DNA of 64,000 bases from positions 124,001 to 188,000 of the forward strand of contig NZ_PXYI01000001.1 of assembly GCF_003012735.1 (NCBI RefSeq), written 5' to 3'. Of the stretch, positions 1 through 8,255 are shown one piece after another. The translations under genes were made by a program, and so were the position numbers. The notes beneath the pieces are model-generated. The model was not told the origin of the DNA, made no database searches, and saw only the letters and a list, made by a program, of their open reading frames with translations. This stretch comes from Allosphingosinicella deserti. Lineage in GTDB: Bacteria; Pseudomonadota; Alphaproteobacteria; Sphingomonadales; Sphingomonadaceae. Position 1 is the first letter of the stretch, and every line of letters starts with the position of its first letter.

Positions 1-2049
1 GCGCGCCTGGGCGGATGGGTGATGGCCCTGCTGGTGCTGATCGGGCTTCAGACGCCGCTGCGGGCGCAGCCGGCGCCGGGCAGCAATGTGGCAGTGTCGC
101 TGCTGCCGGGCGCGAGCGAAGCTCCGGCAGGCGCATCGATCCCGGTGGCGATCGTGATGAAGCCCAAGCCCGGCTGGCACGGCTATTGGAAGAATCCCGG
201 CGATGCCGGTGCGGAAGCGACGATCGCCTGGGATTTGCCGAAGGGTGTGACCGTCGGCGCGCTCCGCTATCCCGTGCCGGAACGGCTGATCGTCGCCGGG
301 ATCATGAATTATGTCTACGAGCACGAACATGCGTTGCTCACCGAGCTGACGGTGGCGGCCGACGTGGCGCCGGGAACGCGGCTGCCGCTCGGGGCGAAGC
401 TCGATTTCCTCGCCTGCACGGACAAGATCTGCGTTCCGGAAAGTGCGCAGGTCTCGATGGACATCGTCGCGGGAGCGGCGGGGCGCCCGCCAGTGAAGGA
501 CCCGCGCTTCGATGCCTTCGAAGCCGCCATGCCGAAGCCCCTGGGCGTCGACGGCAGATTCGTGGTCGAGAATGGCCGGGCGCGGATCGGCATACCGCTT
601 CCCGCCACTCTGGCGGTCGCCGATCCCTATTTCTTCCCGCTCGACTATGGCAGCCTCGATCACAGCGCCGTGCAGACGGTGAGCCGCGCCGGCGACCTGC
701 TGATCGTCGAGACGAAAGCGGGTCCGAATGCGGCCGGTCTCGCGACGATCGCGGGACTGTTGACGATCGGCAAGGGCCAGGGGCTGCTGCTGACCGCCAG
801 GCCCGGCATGGTTCCGGCCGCAGGCGAGCCGATCGGTGCCACGGGTGGCCAAAAGGCGGGCGGGCCGGGCGTCATCGTCGCGGCGCTCGCCGGCGCGATC
901 CTTGGCGGCCTCCTGCTCAACATCATGCCCTGCGTGTTTCCAATCCTGAGCCTCAAGGCGCTGAGCCTCGCCAAGGCCGGGGCGGATGAGGGCGGGGCGC
1001 GACGGGAGGCCTTGGCCTATACGGCGGGTGTCGTGCTGGTCTGCCTCGCGCTCGGCGGCATCCTGCTCGGCCTGCGCGCCGGCGGTGCGGCGGTGGGCTG
1101 GGCCTTTCAGCTGCAGGATCCGCGCGTGATCCTGGTCCTGCTGCTGCTCGTCACCGGGATCGGGCTCAACCTGGCGGGCCTGTTCGAGCTTCCGGCAATC
1201 GGCGGCGGCAGCCGGTTGGCGGGCAGGAGCGGGGCACAAGGGGCCTTCTGGACCGGTGCGCTGGCGGCTTTCGTGGCGACGCCGTGCACCGGGCCCTTCA
1301 TGGGGGCAGCCCTCGGAGCGGCCCTGGTGCTGCCGACCGCCGCGGCGCTTGCCATATTTGCGGGACTGGGACTCGGGCTCGCTCTGCCCTTCCTGCTGCT
1401 CGGCCTGGTGCCGGCGTTGCGGCGCCGGCTGCCGAAGCCCGGCGCATGGATGAACCGGCTGCGCCGCATCCTCTCGATCCCGATGTTCCTGACCGCCCTG
1501 GGGCTTGCCTGGATCCTCGGGCGGCAGGCGGGGGTCGATGCGATGGCATTGGGTCTCGGCGCCGCCTTGCTGCTCGCCCTGGGGCTTTGGTGGGTCGGCG
1601 TGCGGCAGGGGCGTCCGCGTGCCTGGCTGCCGCTTGCGCCGGCCCTTGCCGCCGCACTGGCCGCGATGTTGATCGTGCCGCTCGAGGCACCTGCCGGAGC
1701 CAAGGCACAGCCAGTTCTCCAGGGCGAGATGTTCAGCGACGAGAAGCTCGCCGCGTTGCGCAGCCAAGGGAGGCCGGTCTTCCTCTATTTCACGGCCGAC
1801 TGGTGCATCACCTGCAAGGTCAACGAAAAGGGCGTGCTGGCGCGGTCGGAAGTGGCCAAGAGCTTCACGAGCCGCAACGTCGCCGTGCTGGCGGGAGACT
1901 GGACGCGGGGCGATGCGGCGATCGGCCGCTTTCTCGCCGAGCACGGCCGGTCCGGGGTGCCGCTCTATCTCTATTACGCGCCGGGGCAGGAGGCGAAGAT
2001 CCTGCCGCAGATTCTGACGGTCGGGGATCTGACCGGGCTTGGAACGTGA
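1..2049 (+). CDS. DsbD/ScsB-family protein-disulfide reductase (5' end probably outside window)
   Basis: Inner-membrane reductant exporter that passes electrons from cytosolic thioredoxin to periplasmic thiol proteins. The order is a hydrophobic leader, a periplasmic immunoglobulin-like DsbD/ScsB N-terminal domain (about residues 20-260, counting from the GTG at 19), a CcdA-like membrane block with the redox cysteines in MPCVF (about 305) and ATPCTGP (about 423), and a C-terminal thioredoxin domain with DWCITCK (Cys 596 and 599). The frame is open back to base 1 and the leader lacks a clean positively charged start, so the true start may lie upstream; GTG 19 and ATG 22 are the alternatives. 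The next gene, a secreted redoxin, is a plausible client. Family assignment is firm; DsbD versus ScsB is not settled. Confidence 0.9.
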   Translation, partial: ARLGGWVMALLVLIGLQTPLRAQPAPGSNVAVSLLPGASEAPAGASIPVAIVMKPKPGWHGYWKNPGDAGAEATIAWDLPKGVTVGALRYPVPERLIVAGIMNYVYEHEHALLTELTVAADVAPGTRLPLGAKLDFLACTDKICVPESAQVSMDIVAGAAGRPPVKDPRFDAFEAAMPKPLGVDGRFVVENGRARIGIPLPATLAVADPYFFPLDYGSLDHSAVQTVSRAGDLLIVETKAGPNAAGLATIAGLLTIGKGQGLLLTARPGMVPAAGEPIGATGGQKAGGPGVIVAALAGAILGGLLLNIMPCVFPILSLKALSLAKAGADEGGARREALAYTAGVVLVCLALGGILLGLRAGGAAVGWAFQLQDPRVILVLLLLVTGIGLNLAGLFELPAIGGGSRLAGRSGAQGAFWTGALAAFVATPCTGPFMGAALGAALVLPTAAALAIFAGLGLGLALPFLLLGLVPALRRRLPKPGAWMNRLRRILSIPMFLTALGLAWILGRQAGVDAMALGLGAALLLALGLWWVGVRQGRPRAWLPLAPALAAALAAMLIVPLEAPAGAKAQPVLQGEMFSDEKLAALRSQGRPVFLYFTADWCITCKVNEKGVLARSEVAKSFTSRNVAVLAGDWTRGDAAIGRFLAEHGRSGVPLYLYYAPGQEAKILPQILTVGDLTGLGT

Positions 2050-2068
2050 CACCACAGAGGAGGCCAAG

Positions 2069-2677
2069 ATGAAGCATCTGTTCCCGATTGCCGCTGCGCT
2101 CCTGCTCGGCTGTCAGACGGCGCTCGCCGCACCGCCGATCGGCAGCCAGGCACCCGGCTTCAGCCTTCCCGATGCGAACGGAAAGACGGTCAGCCTCGAT
2201 CAGTTCAAGGGCAAGGTCGTGGTTCTGGAATGGAATAATCCCGGCTGCCCTTATGTGAAGAAGCATTATGAGAGCGGCAACATGCAGAAGACGCAGGCCG
2301 CCGCGCGGAGGGACGGTGTCGTCTGGCTGTCGATCAATTCCGGCGGAGCGGGCCAGCAGGGCCACATGAACGGCGCGCAGGCCAAGGCTTTCGTCGCAGG
2401 CCAGAAAGCGCAGCCGAGCGCGTATCTGCTCGATGCACAAGGCGTCGCCGGCAAGCGTTACGGCGCCGTCACCACGCCCCACATGTACGTCATCGATAAA
2501 GCCGGCAAGCTGGTCTATGCCGGAGGGATCGACGACAAGGCGACGGCGAACAAGGCCGACATCCCGGGCGCGCGCAATCACGTGCTGGCGGCTCTGGGCG
2601 AGCTCAAGGCCGGCAAGGCCGTGTCGGTCGCGACCAGCCGGCCTTATGGCTGCTCGGTCAAATATGCGGGCGGCTGA
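2069..2677 (+). CDS. Secreted redoxin-domain (thioredoxin-like) protein
   Basis: Periplasmic thioredoxin-fold protein of about 202 residues. A signal peptide ends near the ALAA cleavage site, and a redoxin/AhpC-like domain follows. The active-site region reads NNPGCPYVKKHY: one cysteine followed by PYV, so the classic CxxC is absent and the protein is more likely peroxidase-like or a single-cysteine carrier. TTPHMYVID carries the conserved cis-proline region, and the C-terminus ends PYGCSVKY. The start was set at the ATG at 2069 because AGAGGAGG lies at 2056-2063. It follows the DsbD-type gene by 19 bases and overlaps the histidine kinase gene, so one transcript is likely. The physiological substrate is unknown. 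Confidence 0.88.
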   Translation: MKHLFPIAAALLLGCQTALAAPPIGSQAPGFSLPDANGKTVSLDQFKGKVVVLEWNNPGCPYVKKHYESGNMQKTQAAARRDGVVWLSINSGGAGQQGHMNGAQAKAFVAGQKAQPSAYLLDAQGVAGKRYGAVTTPHMYVIDKAGKLVYAGGIDDKATANKADIPGARNHVLAALGELKAGKAVSVATSRPYGCSVKYAGG

Positions 2678-3905
2678 GGGATATCGCGCCTCGGCACGGC
2701 CGGGCCGTGACTTTCGGCCGCTGGCGAGGCGCGCGGCCCTGTGGCAGCCTTCCTTCATCGCCGGCCGGCCCGGCTATCCGCCTCGCTGGATCTTCTGCAT
2801 TGCGGCGCTGGCCGTGTGGCTGGCCCTAGGGTGGCCGGTTCTCGACAGGATCTTGAGCGGCGGGATGATCCGCAATGCGCCCGTGTCGCCGCTCTGGCTC
2901 GTCCCCTTCACGATGTTCGGCGCGTCGATCCTTGCCGCAATGGCCCTGACGCTGCGACCGGTCCTCCACTGGACCTTGCTGTGCGTCCAGCTCGCTCTGG
3001 TCATGGCGATGACGATCATCGTTCCGTGGGCAGCGATGTCGACGTTCCTGATCATCATCGCGTGGCAGGCCGCGATGGCGACCGCCCCGGCCAGAGCGCT
3101 TGCATGGGTCGCGTTCCAGACGCTGGCGGTCGTCGCCACGCTTGCTCAAACGCTGAATCCGGATCTGTGCTGGGTGATCGGCAAATCCGTTGCGCTGCAG
3201 CTGCTGCTCGTATTCACCGCGCAGGCCCTGCGGCGCGAGGGCGAAACGGCTCGAGACCTGGCCGAGGCGAACCGGGAATTGCGGTCCGCGCACGCGATTA
3301 TCGCCAACGCGGCGCGCGGCGCCGAGCGCCTCCGCATCTCCCGCGAGCTGCACGATGCCTGGGGGCATGAGCTGACCGCGCTCGGCCTGCAGCTCGAGAT
3401 CGCGAGCCACGTCACCGAGCCGGGCCGCGCGAAGGATCATGTGATGCAGGCGAAGAGCCTGTCCCGAGACCTCCTCGCCAAGGTCCGCGACGTCGTCGCT
3501 ACGTTGCGCCAAGCGGAGCGCTGCGATTTGCGGGCTGCGCTGGAGGCGCTGGCGCAAAGCGTGCCGGCTCCGGCGATCCATGTCGACATCTCTCCCGACG
3601 TGCGGGTCGGCCCCGAACAGGCGCACGCTTTGATCCGGTGCGCTCAGGAAAGCGTGACCAATGCGATCCGGCATGCGGACGCGTCGAACCTATGGCTTCA
3701 GGTAACGCCGGACGGCGACGGCGTGCGTCTCGTCGCGCGCGACGATGGACGCCCGGTGCGCACCGAGGCCGCTCCGGGGTCCGGGTTGGTGGGAATGCGG
3801 GAGCGGATGGAGTGTCTCGGCGGCAGACTGGCGGTCCGTACCGGTCGCGACGTGGGCTTCACGATCGATGCCTGGTTGCCGTCGAGCCCGCCGAGCGCGG
3901 CATGA
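2664..3905 (+). CDS. Sensor histidine kinase, NarX/DesK-like (HisKA_3)
   Basis: Membrane sensor kinase of 413 residues. About six hydrophobic segments fill roughly residues 35-185. A short coiled linker leads to the dimerisation/phosphoacceptor helix RISRELHDAWGHELT, with the phosphoacceptor His at 230, and then the HATPase_c domain with N-box CAQESVTNAIRHA and G-box GSGLVGMRER. This is the HisKA_3 class that partners NarL-type regulators, and such a regulator starts 11 bases after the stop. The ATG at 2664 overlaps the redoxin gene by 14 bases, which suggests translational coupling. There is no periplasmic sensor domain, so it may sense the membrane or redox state. The link to thiol chemistry rests only on gene order. 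Confidence 0.9.
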   Translation: MRAAEGYRASARPGRDFRPLARRAALWQPSFIAGRPGYPPRWIFCIAALAVWLALGWPVLDRILSGGMIRNAPVSPLWLVPFTMFGASILAAMALTLRPVLHWTLLCVQLALVMAMTIIVPWAAMSTFLIIIAWQAAMATAPARALAWVAFQTLAVVATLAQTLNPDLCWVIGKSVALQLLLVFTAQALRREGETARDLAEANRELRSAHAIIANAARGAERLRISRELHDAWGHELTALGLQLEIASHVTEPGRAKDHVMQAKSLSRDLLAKVRDVVATLRQAERCDLRAALEALAQSVPAPAIHVDISPDVRVGPEQAHALIRCAQESVTNAIRHADASNLWLQVTPDGDGVRLVARDDGRPVRTEAAPGSGLVGMRERMECLGGRLAVRTGRDVGFTIDAWLPSSPPSAA

Positions 3906-3915
3906 TCCAGGCCCG

Positions 3916-4560
3916 ATGATCCGCGTCGTCCTCGTCGACGATCAGATGCTGGTTCGCCAGGGCATCCGCGGTCTGCTCGAACTGCTGCCCGATATCGCGG
4001 TGATCGGAGAGGCGTGCGATGGCGCGGAGGCGCTGGAAACGATCCCGGCGCTCAGGCCCGACGTTCTCCTTCTGGACGTCCGGATGCCGCGCCTCGACGG
4101 TATCGCCGTTCTTGAAGCCCTGCGCGACGCGGATGCGCTGCCGCCGACATTGGTGCTGACGACGTTCGACGACGGCGATGCCGCGATCGCGGCGATCAAG
4201 GCCGGCGCCAAGGGCCTGATGCTGAAGGACGTGTCGCTGGAAGACCTGGCGCAGGCGATACGGACCCTCGCAGACGACAAGACGGCATATCAGCCGGCCA
4301 TGACCGAAAGCCTCATGGCCGCGATCCGCCGCAGCCCCTTGGAAACCTCGGGCCCTGCCACCGCCGAGGCCCTCACCGGTCGCGAGAAGGAGGTGCTGCA
4401 CCTCATCTGCGCTGGCTACAGCAACAAGGAAATCGCCGATCTGCTTGCGCTCGCCGAAGGGACGGTCAAGAACCACGTCTCCAACCTGTTGCTGAAGCTC
4501 CATGCCCGCGACCGAACGGGCGCAGCGCTCAAGGCGTTGCAGGGAGGACATCTCGGCTGA
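3916..4560 (+). CDS. NarL/LuxR-type response regulator
   Basis: Cytoplasmic DNA-binding response regulator of 214 residues. The N-terminal receiver starts IRVVLVDDQ with the acidic pocket at the start, the phospho-acceptor is Asp54 in LLLDVRMP, the conserved Thr lies in LTTFDD, and the Lys in GLMLKDVS. A LuxR-type helix-turn-helix follows (LTGREKEVLHLI through GTVKNHVSNLL). The ATG at 3916 was chosen because the receiver begins right after it; upstream in-frame codons run inside the kinase gene. It is the cognate partner of the kinase 11 bases upstream. Targets are unknown. A likely self-regulated operon is only an inference, since no clear promoter is visible between the four genes. Confidence 0.92.
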   Translation: MIRVVLVDDQMLVRQGIRGLLELLPDIAVIGEACDGAEALETIPALRPDVLLLDVRMPRLDGIAVLEALRDADALPPTLVLTTFDDGDAAIAAIKAGAKGLMLKDVSLEDLAQAIRTLADDKTAYQPAMTESLMAAIRRSPLETSGPATAEALTGREKEVLHLICAGYSNKEIADLLALAEGTVKNHVSNLLLKLHARDRTGAALKALQGGHLG

Positions 4561-4599
4561 TCTTCAACGATCGGACATCGCCGCATCGAACGTGCGGCC

Positions 4600-4634
4600 G
4601 CTTGCAGCGTGACGCACGCTTGCAGCGTGACGCA
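4600..4634 (+). repeat. Direct repeat, two 17-base copies at 18-base period
   Basis: The 17-mer GCTTGCAGCGTGACGCA occurs at 4600-4616 and again at 4618-4634, separated by one base, in the gap before the GH84 gene. An 18-base period is close to two helical turns, so it could be a tandem binding site for a dimeric regulator. It could equally be a small tandem duplication. The function is not known. Confidence 0.55.
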
Positions 4635-4682
4635 TACCTTTCTACGGACCTGAATAGTACCAGTTCAATACCGGAGATCGCG

Positions 4683-6743
4683 ATGACGTCACGCAGCACC
4701 AGGTTCGGCGCTCCTTTCCGAGCGGCGGCAGCCCTGGCGATGGGCATTGCAGGCGTGGCGACGGGCGCTGCAGAGGCGGCGCCGACGACCTTGCCCGCGC
4801 TGTTTCCCGAGCCCGTCTCGATAACCTTGAAGGCCGGCGAGGTCCGGCTCGGCACATCGGTCGTGCTGGTCGCGGCACCGGGCACGGATGCGGAAACGAT
4901 CGCTCTGGTGCGCGACGTTCTTGCCGCCGCGGGTGTGGAGCGGATCGCGACCGCGCAGCGATTGCCGGGTGCGATCGATCGCACCCATATCGTCCTCGGC
5001 AGCGCAGAGGCGGCGGTGGTTCGCGACGCGCTCAAGCGCAGCAAGGCGCTGCCGGACGGCCACAAGGAAGGCTATACCCTGGCCAGCATCGCCGCGGCGG
5101 GCGAGGACGGGCTTATCACGCTCGCCGGCCAGGATCGTGACGGGCTGTTTCATGCCGTCCAGACCTTCCGCCAGCTGACCGAGCGGAGCACCTTCCCGAC
5201 GCTGGTCATCCAGGATCATCCGGCGATGCCGATCCGCGGCACGATCGAGGGCTTTTACGGCAAGCCCTGGACGATGGCGGACCGCGCCAAGCATCTCGAA
5301 TTCCTCGGCCGCACCAAGGCCAACACCTATATCTACAGCCCGAAGGATGATCCCTATGCACGGGATCGCTGGCGCGAGGCCTATCCGGCCGAGACGTTGT
5401 CCGCGCTTGGGGCGCTGGCGGCGACCGCGCGGCGCAACCATGTCGATTTCGTCTATGCGATCTCACCCGGCCCCTCGATCTGCTTCTCCGACGCGGCCGA
5501 CCGACAGTCGCTGAATCGAAAGTTCGAGGCGCTGCGTGCGCTCGGCGTGCGCAGCTTCTACGTCGCGCTCGACGATATCGAATATACCAAGTGGAATTGC
5601 GCTGGCGATGAATCGGCGTTCGGCCCTTCCGGTGCCCAGGCCGCCGGGATCGCGCAGGCGGATCTTCTGAACGGGGTCCAGGCGGAGCTTGTCCGTCACG
5701 ATCCCACCGCCGCCTTGATCATGGTCCCGACCGAATATTACGACGCCAAGGAAAGCCCCTACAAGGCCGCGCTGCGGACCAGGCTCGATCCGCGGATCAT
5801 CGTCCAATGGACCGGAACCGACGTCGTGCCGCCCGCCATCTCCATCCCCGACGCGCGCGCCGCAACCAAGGCATTCGGCCGCAAGACCTTGTTGTGGGAC
5901 AATTATCCGGTCAACGATTACGGCCAGTCGACGGGCAGGCTGCTGCTCGCGCCCTATGCGAAGCGCGAGGCAGGCCTCTCCGGTGAGCTGGCCGGGATCG
6001 TCTCCAACCCGATGAACCAGGAGGTGCCGAGTCGCGTCGCGGTGATGGGCCTGACCGCCTTTGCGTGGAACGACCGCGGCTATGATGCCGAGCGCACCTG
6101 GCACGCCGCCGCACGCGAGCTTGCCGCAGGGGATGCGCGGGTGGCCGACGCCTTGTTGACCTTCTTCGACACCCAGCATCTTGCGCCGACCTTCGGCAGC
6201 CAGCCCTGGCAGGAGCAGGCGCCGCGGCTCAAGGCGATGCTCGACGGCGTGCGAGAGGCGATCGCCGGCGGCGACGCAGCGGCGCGTGCCGAGGCCATCG
6301 CCGCGCTCGCCCGGAGCGCCGATGCCTTTGCCGCGGCGCCCGACATCATCCGCGCCGGGGTTGCCGATCCAGGCTTTGCCGAACAGGCACGGCCGTGGCT
6401 GCAGGCGATGCAGGGCTGGGGACGGGCGCTGCAGCTCAGCGCGGCCGGGCTCGACGCCGCCAATGCGGGCAGCGGTGCGGCACCGCGCCTGTTCGCCGAG
6501 GCGCAGCGGCTGGCGGCGGAAGCCACGGCGATCCAGTCGATCCCCGGTGCGACTCGCTTCGACGGCCCGGTCAAGATCGCCGACGGCGTGCTCAACCGCT
6601 TCGTCGCCGACGCTCCGAGGCTGATCGCAACCGACGCTTCCCGCGCCGACGTCGCTTCGGCGCGGCGAGGGGCAGTCGGAAGCGAAGGGCGGCGAGGCGA
6701 GCGCCTGCCGAGCCGATATGCGTTGCAGCGGCTGGAAGGCTGA
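4683..6743 (+). CDS. GH84-family beta-N-acetylglucosaminidase (hyaluronidase-like)
   Basis: Predicted exo-beta-N-acetylglucosaminidase of 686 residues, exported by a signal peptide ending near AEAA. After a small GH20b-like domain (about residues 40-165) comes the GH84 barrel. It begins IRGTIEGFYGKPW and carries the catalytic aspartate pair Asp297-Asp298 in VALDDIEY, the hallmark of substrate-assisted catalysis in this family. Downstream motifs such as WTGTDVV and LLWDNYPVND are typical of the substrate pocket. The C-terminal helical region is alanine-rich and ends abruptly without a known binding module. The ATG at 4683 puts the signal peptide at the N-terminus; an earlier in-frame codon at 4602 would add an untypical basic extension. 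The substrate may be chitin- or peptidoglycan-derived GlcNAc. Confidence 0.9.
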   Translation: MTSRSTRFGAPFRAAAALAMGIAGVATGAAEAAPTTLPALFPEPVSITLKAGEVRLGTSVVLVAAPGTDAETIALVRDVLAAAGVERIATAQRLPGAIDRTHIVLGSAEAAVVRDALKRSKALPDGHKEGYTLASIAAAGEDGLITLAGQDRDGLFHAVQTFRQLTERSTFPTLVIQDHPAMPIRGTIEGFYGKPWTMADRAKHLEFLGRTKANTYIYSPKDDPYARDRWREAYPAETLSALGALAATARRNHVDFVYAISPGPSICFSDAADRQSLNRKFEALRALGVRSFYVALDDIEYTKWNCAGDESAFGPSGAQAAGIAQADLLNGVQAELVRHDPTAALIMVPTEYYDAKESPYKAALRTRLDPRIIVQWTGTDVVPPAISIPDARAATKAFGRKTLLWDNYPVNDYGQSTGRLLLAPYAKREAGLSGELAGIVSNPMNQEVPSRVAVMGLTAFAWNDRGYDAERTWHAAARELAAGDARVADALLTFFDTQHLAPTFGSQPWQEQAPRLKAMLDGVREAIAGGDAAARAEAIAALARSADAFAAAPDIIRAGVADPGFAEQARPWLQAMQGWGRALQLSAAGLDAANAGSGAAPRLFAEAQRLAAEATAIQSIPGATRFDGPVKIADGVLNRFVADAPRLIATDASRADVASARRGAVGSEGRRGERLPSRYALQRLEG

Positions 6744-6788
6744 TCGAGGTTAGTGCACATTTGCCGCATTCGCCGGAGACTGAGACTC

Positions 6789-6971
6789 ATGCCGAGGGAT
6801 GATCGCCCTTATTATCTGGCGCGTGCCGAGTGGGAGTTGGCGCGCGCACGGGCCTCCGCGCATCCGGACGCCGCCCGTGCCCATGCCCTGCTCGCCGGCT
6901 ATTATTTCGACCGTGTCTATGGCGATCCACCGACGGACGAGGTCGGCGAACAATTGAGAGCGGCGGAATAA
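6789..6971 (+). CDS. Small helical hypothetical protein (60 aa)
   Basis: Sixty-residue, acidic/alanine-rich protein, probably two helices, containing ARAEWELARA and a second helix around AHALLAGYYFDRV. I do not recognise a named domain, though small proteins of this style, beginning PRDDRPYYLARA, look typical of sphingomonads. It starts at the ATG at 6789, 45 bases after the GH84 stop, and ends one base from the converging DUF1203 gene. Cytosolic. No signal peptide, cysteine pair or obvious binding motif is present. Confidence 0.6.
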   Translation: MPRDDRPYYLARAEWELARARASAHPDAARAHALLAGYYFDRVYGDPPTDEVGEQLRAAE

Positions 6972-6972
6972 A

Positions 6973-7437
6973 TCAGGCGCGCTCCACCCGGCAGGCGAAA
7001 CAGCCGCGGCGGGCATGGTGGAGATGGAGATAGGCGGTGTCTTCGCGTTCGAGGAAGCCGGCGATCACGCGCTTCAGCATCTCGCCTTCGACGACCTCCG
7101 CGGCGATCATCATGTCGGCGCCGTTGTAAGCCCGGACCGAGTAAAGGCGGGCGCGCATGTCGGCGGGGAGCGCGGTATCCGAATAGGGGCTCTGCGCGCC
7201 CTCGCGGACGAAGATCGGCCCGGATGCGCGGTAGGGCGTCTCACCCCCGAGATGGTGATGGGTCAGCAGCAGCACTGATTCGCCGGGCTCGGCGTCACGC
7301 AACGTGATCCGGCAAGGGAATCCGGGTTTTGAATCCGCAGCGATGCGCATGGCGCCCTGCTGCGCAAGCGCTTCGTCGGACAAGCCGAACAGGTGGCGGA
7401 AAGGGGCAGGGTCAAGTCCGATGAAGCGCGCTTGCAT
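6973..7437 (-). CDS. DUF1203 domain-containing protein
   Basis: A 154-residue cytosolic protein matching the DUF1203 pattern: an N-terminal ARFIGLDPAPFRHLF block, the central PGFPCRITLRDAEPGE and LLTHHHL, SGPIFVREG, and a C-terminal HARRGCFACRVERA. The paired GCFAC cysteines and conserved histidines suggest metal or redox chemistry, but no function has been established for the family. The start was set at the ATG at 7437 because CCAGGAGAC lies just upstream on the minus strand; the longer open frame has only a low-complexity extension. It is divergent from the glutathione transferase gene. Confidence 0.85.
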   Translation of the reverse strand: MQARFIGLDPAPFRHLFGLSDEALAQQGAMRIAADSKPGFPCRITLRDAEPGESVLLLTHHHLGGETPYRASGPIFVREGAQSPYSDTALPADMRARLYSVRAYNGADMMIAAEVVEGEMLKRVIAGFLEREDTAYLHLHHARRGCFACRVERA

Positions 7438-7591
7438 TCTGTGTCTCCTGGATGATGTTCGCTGCCGGACTAAAGGTGCGCGGCGGTAGCCGCGTCCCGG
7501 CGCTTGCGTTTGAACTCGGTGGTGGCTTGCTGCCGCGCAGGCGGCATGCAAAGCGGGCGCCGTGTGAGATGGCAGGAGCGCGACGAAGGAG

Positions 7592-8239
7592 ATGCGCGTG
7601 GCGGATTCGGGTCGATACGTGCTGTTCGGGGTCAAGGGCTGGGGATCGGCGCTGGCCGAAGCGCTGCTCGAGCTTTGCCGTGCGCCGTACGAGCTGGTCG
7701 AGGTCGATGGTTTCGACACGCCGAGCGCCGCCCGGGACCGGCTCCTCGCTTACAATCCCCTGGCCCAGGTACCCACGCTGGTGCTGCCCGACGGTGTCGT
7801 CATGCGGGAAAGCGCCGCGATCGCGCTGCTACTTTCCGAACTGCATCCGGAGTCGGGCCTGGCGCCGCCGCCGGGCGCTGCCGAGCGGCCCTTCTTCCTG
7901 CGCTGGCTCGTCTGGATCGTCGCCAACGTCTATCCGACTTTCACCTTCGCGGATTATCCGGAGCGCTGGGTGCGCTCCGAGCGCGAGGATTTCGCCCAGG
8001 CGGTCGGGGGCTATCGCCGCAAGCTGTGGCAGCAGCTCGAGGCGGAGCTCGGTGAGGGGCCATGGGCGCTGGGCGAACGTTTCTCCGCGCTCGACGTCTA
8101 TCTCGGCGTGATGACCCATTGGCGGCCGCGCCGCGCCTGGTTCGCGCAGAATTGCCCGCGTATCCACGCCATCGCCGAGTCCGCGGATGCGCATTCGGTG
8201 CTCGGCCCGGTGCTGACGCGAAATTTCGGCGAGGATTAG
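7592..8239 (+). CDS. Glutathione S-transferase family protein
   Basis: A 215-residue cytosolic protein with the two GST domains: a thioredoxin-like N-terminal half (YVLFGVKGWGSALAEALLEL, then the cis-Pro loop NPLAQVPTLVLPDG and the MRESAAI helix) and an all-helical C-terminal half ending with DVYLGVMTHW. The usual catalytic Ser/Tyr/Cys position near residue 15 holds a Gly/Trp-rich stretch, so the catalytic residue is unclear and the protein may be a non-classical or binding GST. The ATG at 7592 is preceded by GAAGGAG. It stands alone on this strand, next to oxidative-stress genes. Confidence 0.88.
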   Translation: MRVADSGRYVLFGVKGWGSALAEALLELCRAPYELVEVDGFDTPSAARDRLLAYNPLAQVPTLVLPDGVVMRESAAIALLLSELHPESGLAPPPGAAERPFFLRWLVWIVANVYPTFTFADYPERWVRSEREDFAQAVGGYRRKLWQQLEAELGEGPWALGERFSALDVYLGVMTHWRPRRAWFAQNCPRIHAIAESADAHSVLGPVLTRNFGED

Positions 8240-8255
8240 ACCCGTCGCAATTCCT

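Noticed and set aside
2433-2663. N-terminal extension of the sensor kinase
   Set aside because: Runs inside the redoxin gene in another frame; the ATG at 2664 with a 14-base overlap is more economical.
4651-4674. Possible GntR (NagQ-like) operator GTAC...GTAC/AATACC before the GH84 gene
   Set aside because: Only three symmetric bases per arm and no second half at the expected distance.
7527-7551. Hairpin with one bulge (TTGCTGCCG/CGGCAtGCAA) between DUF1203 and GST genes
   Set aside because: Short stem of the kind expected by chance in GC-rich DNA; no T-run or conserved partner.
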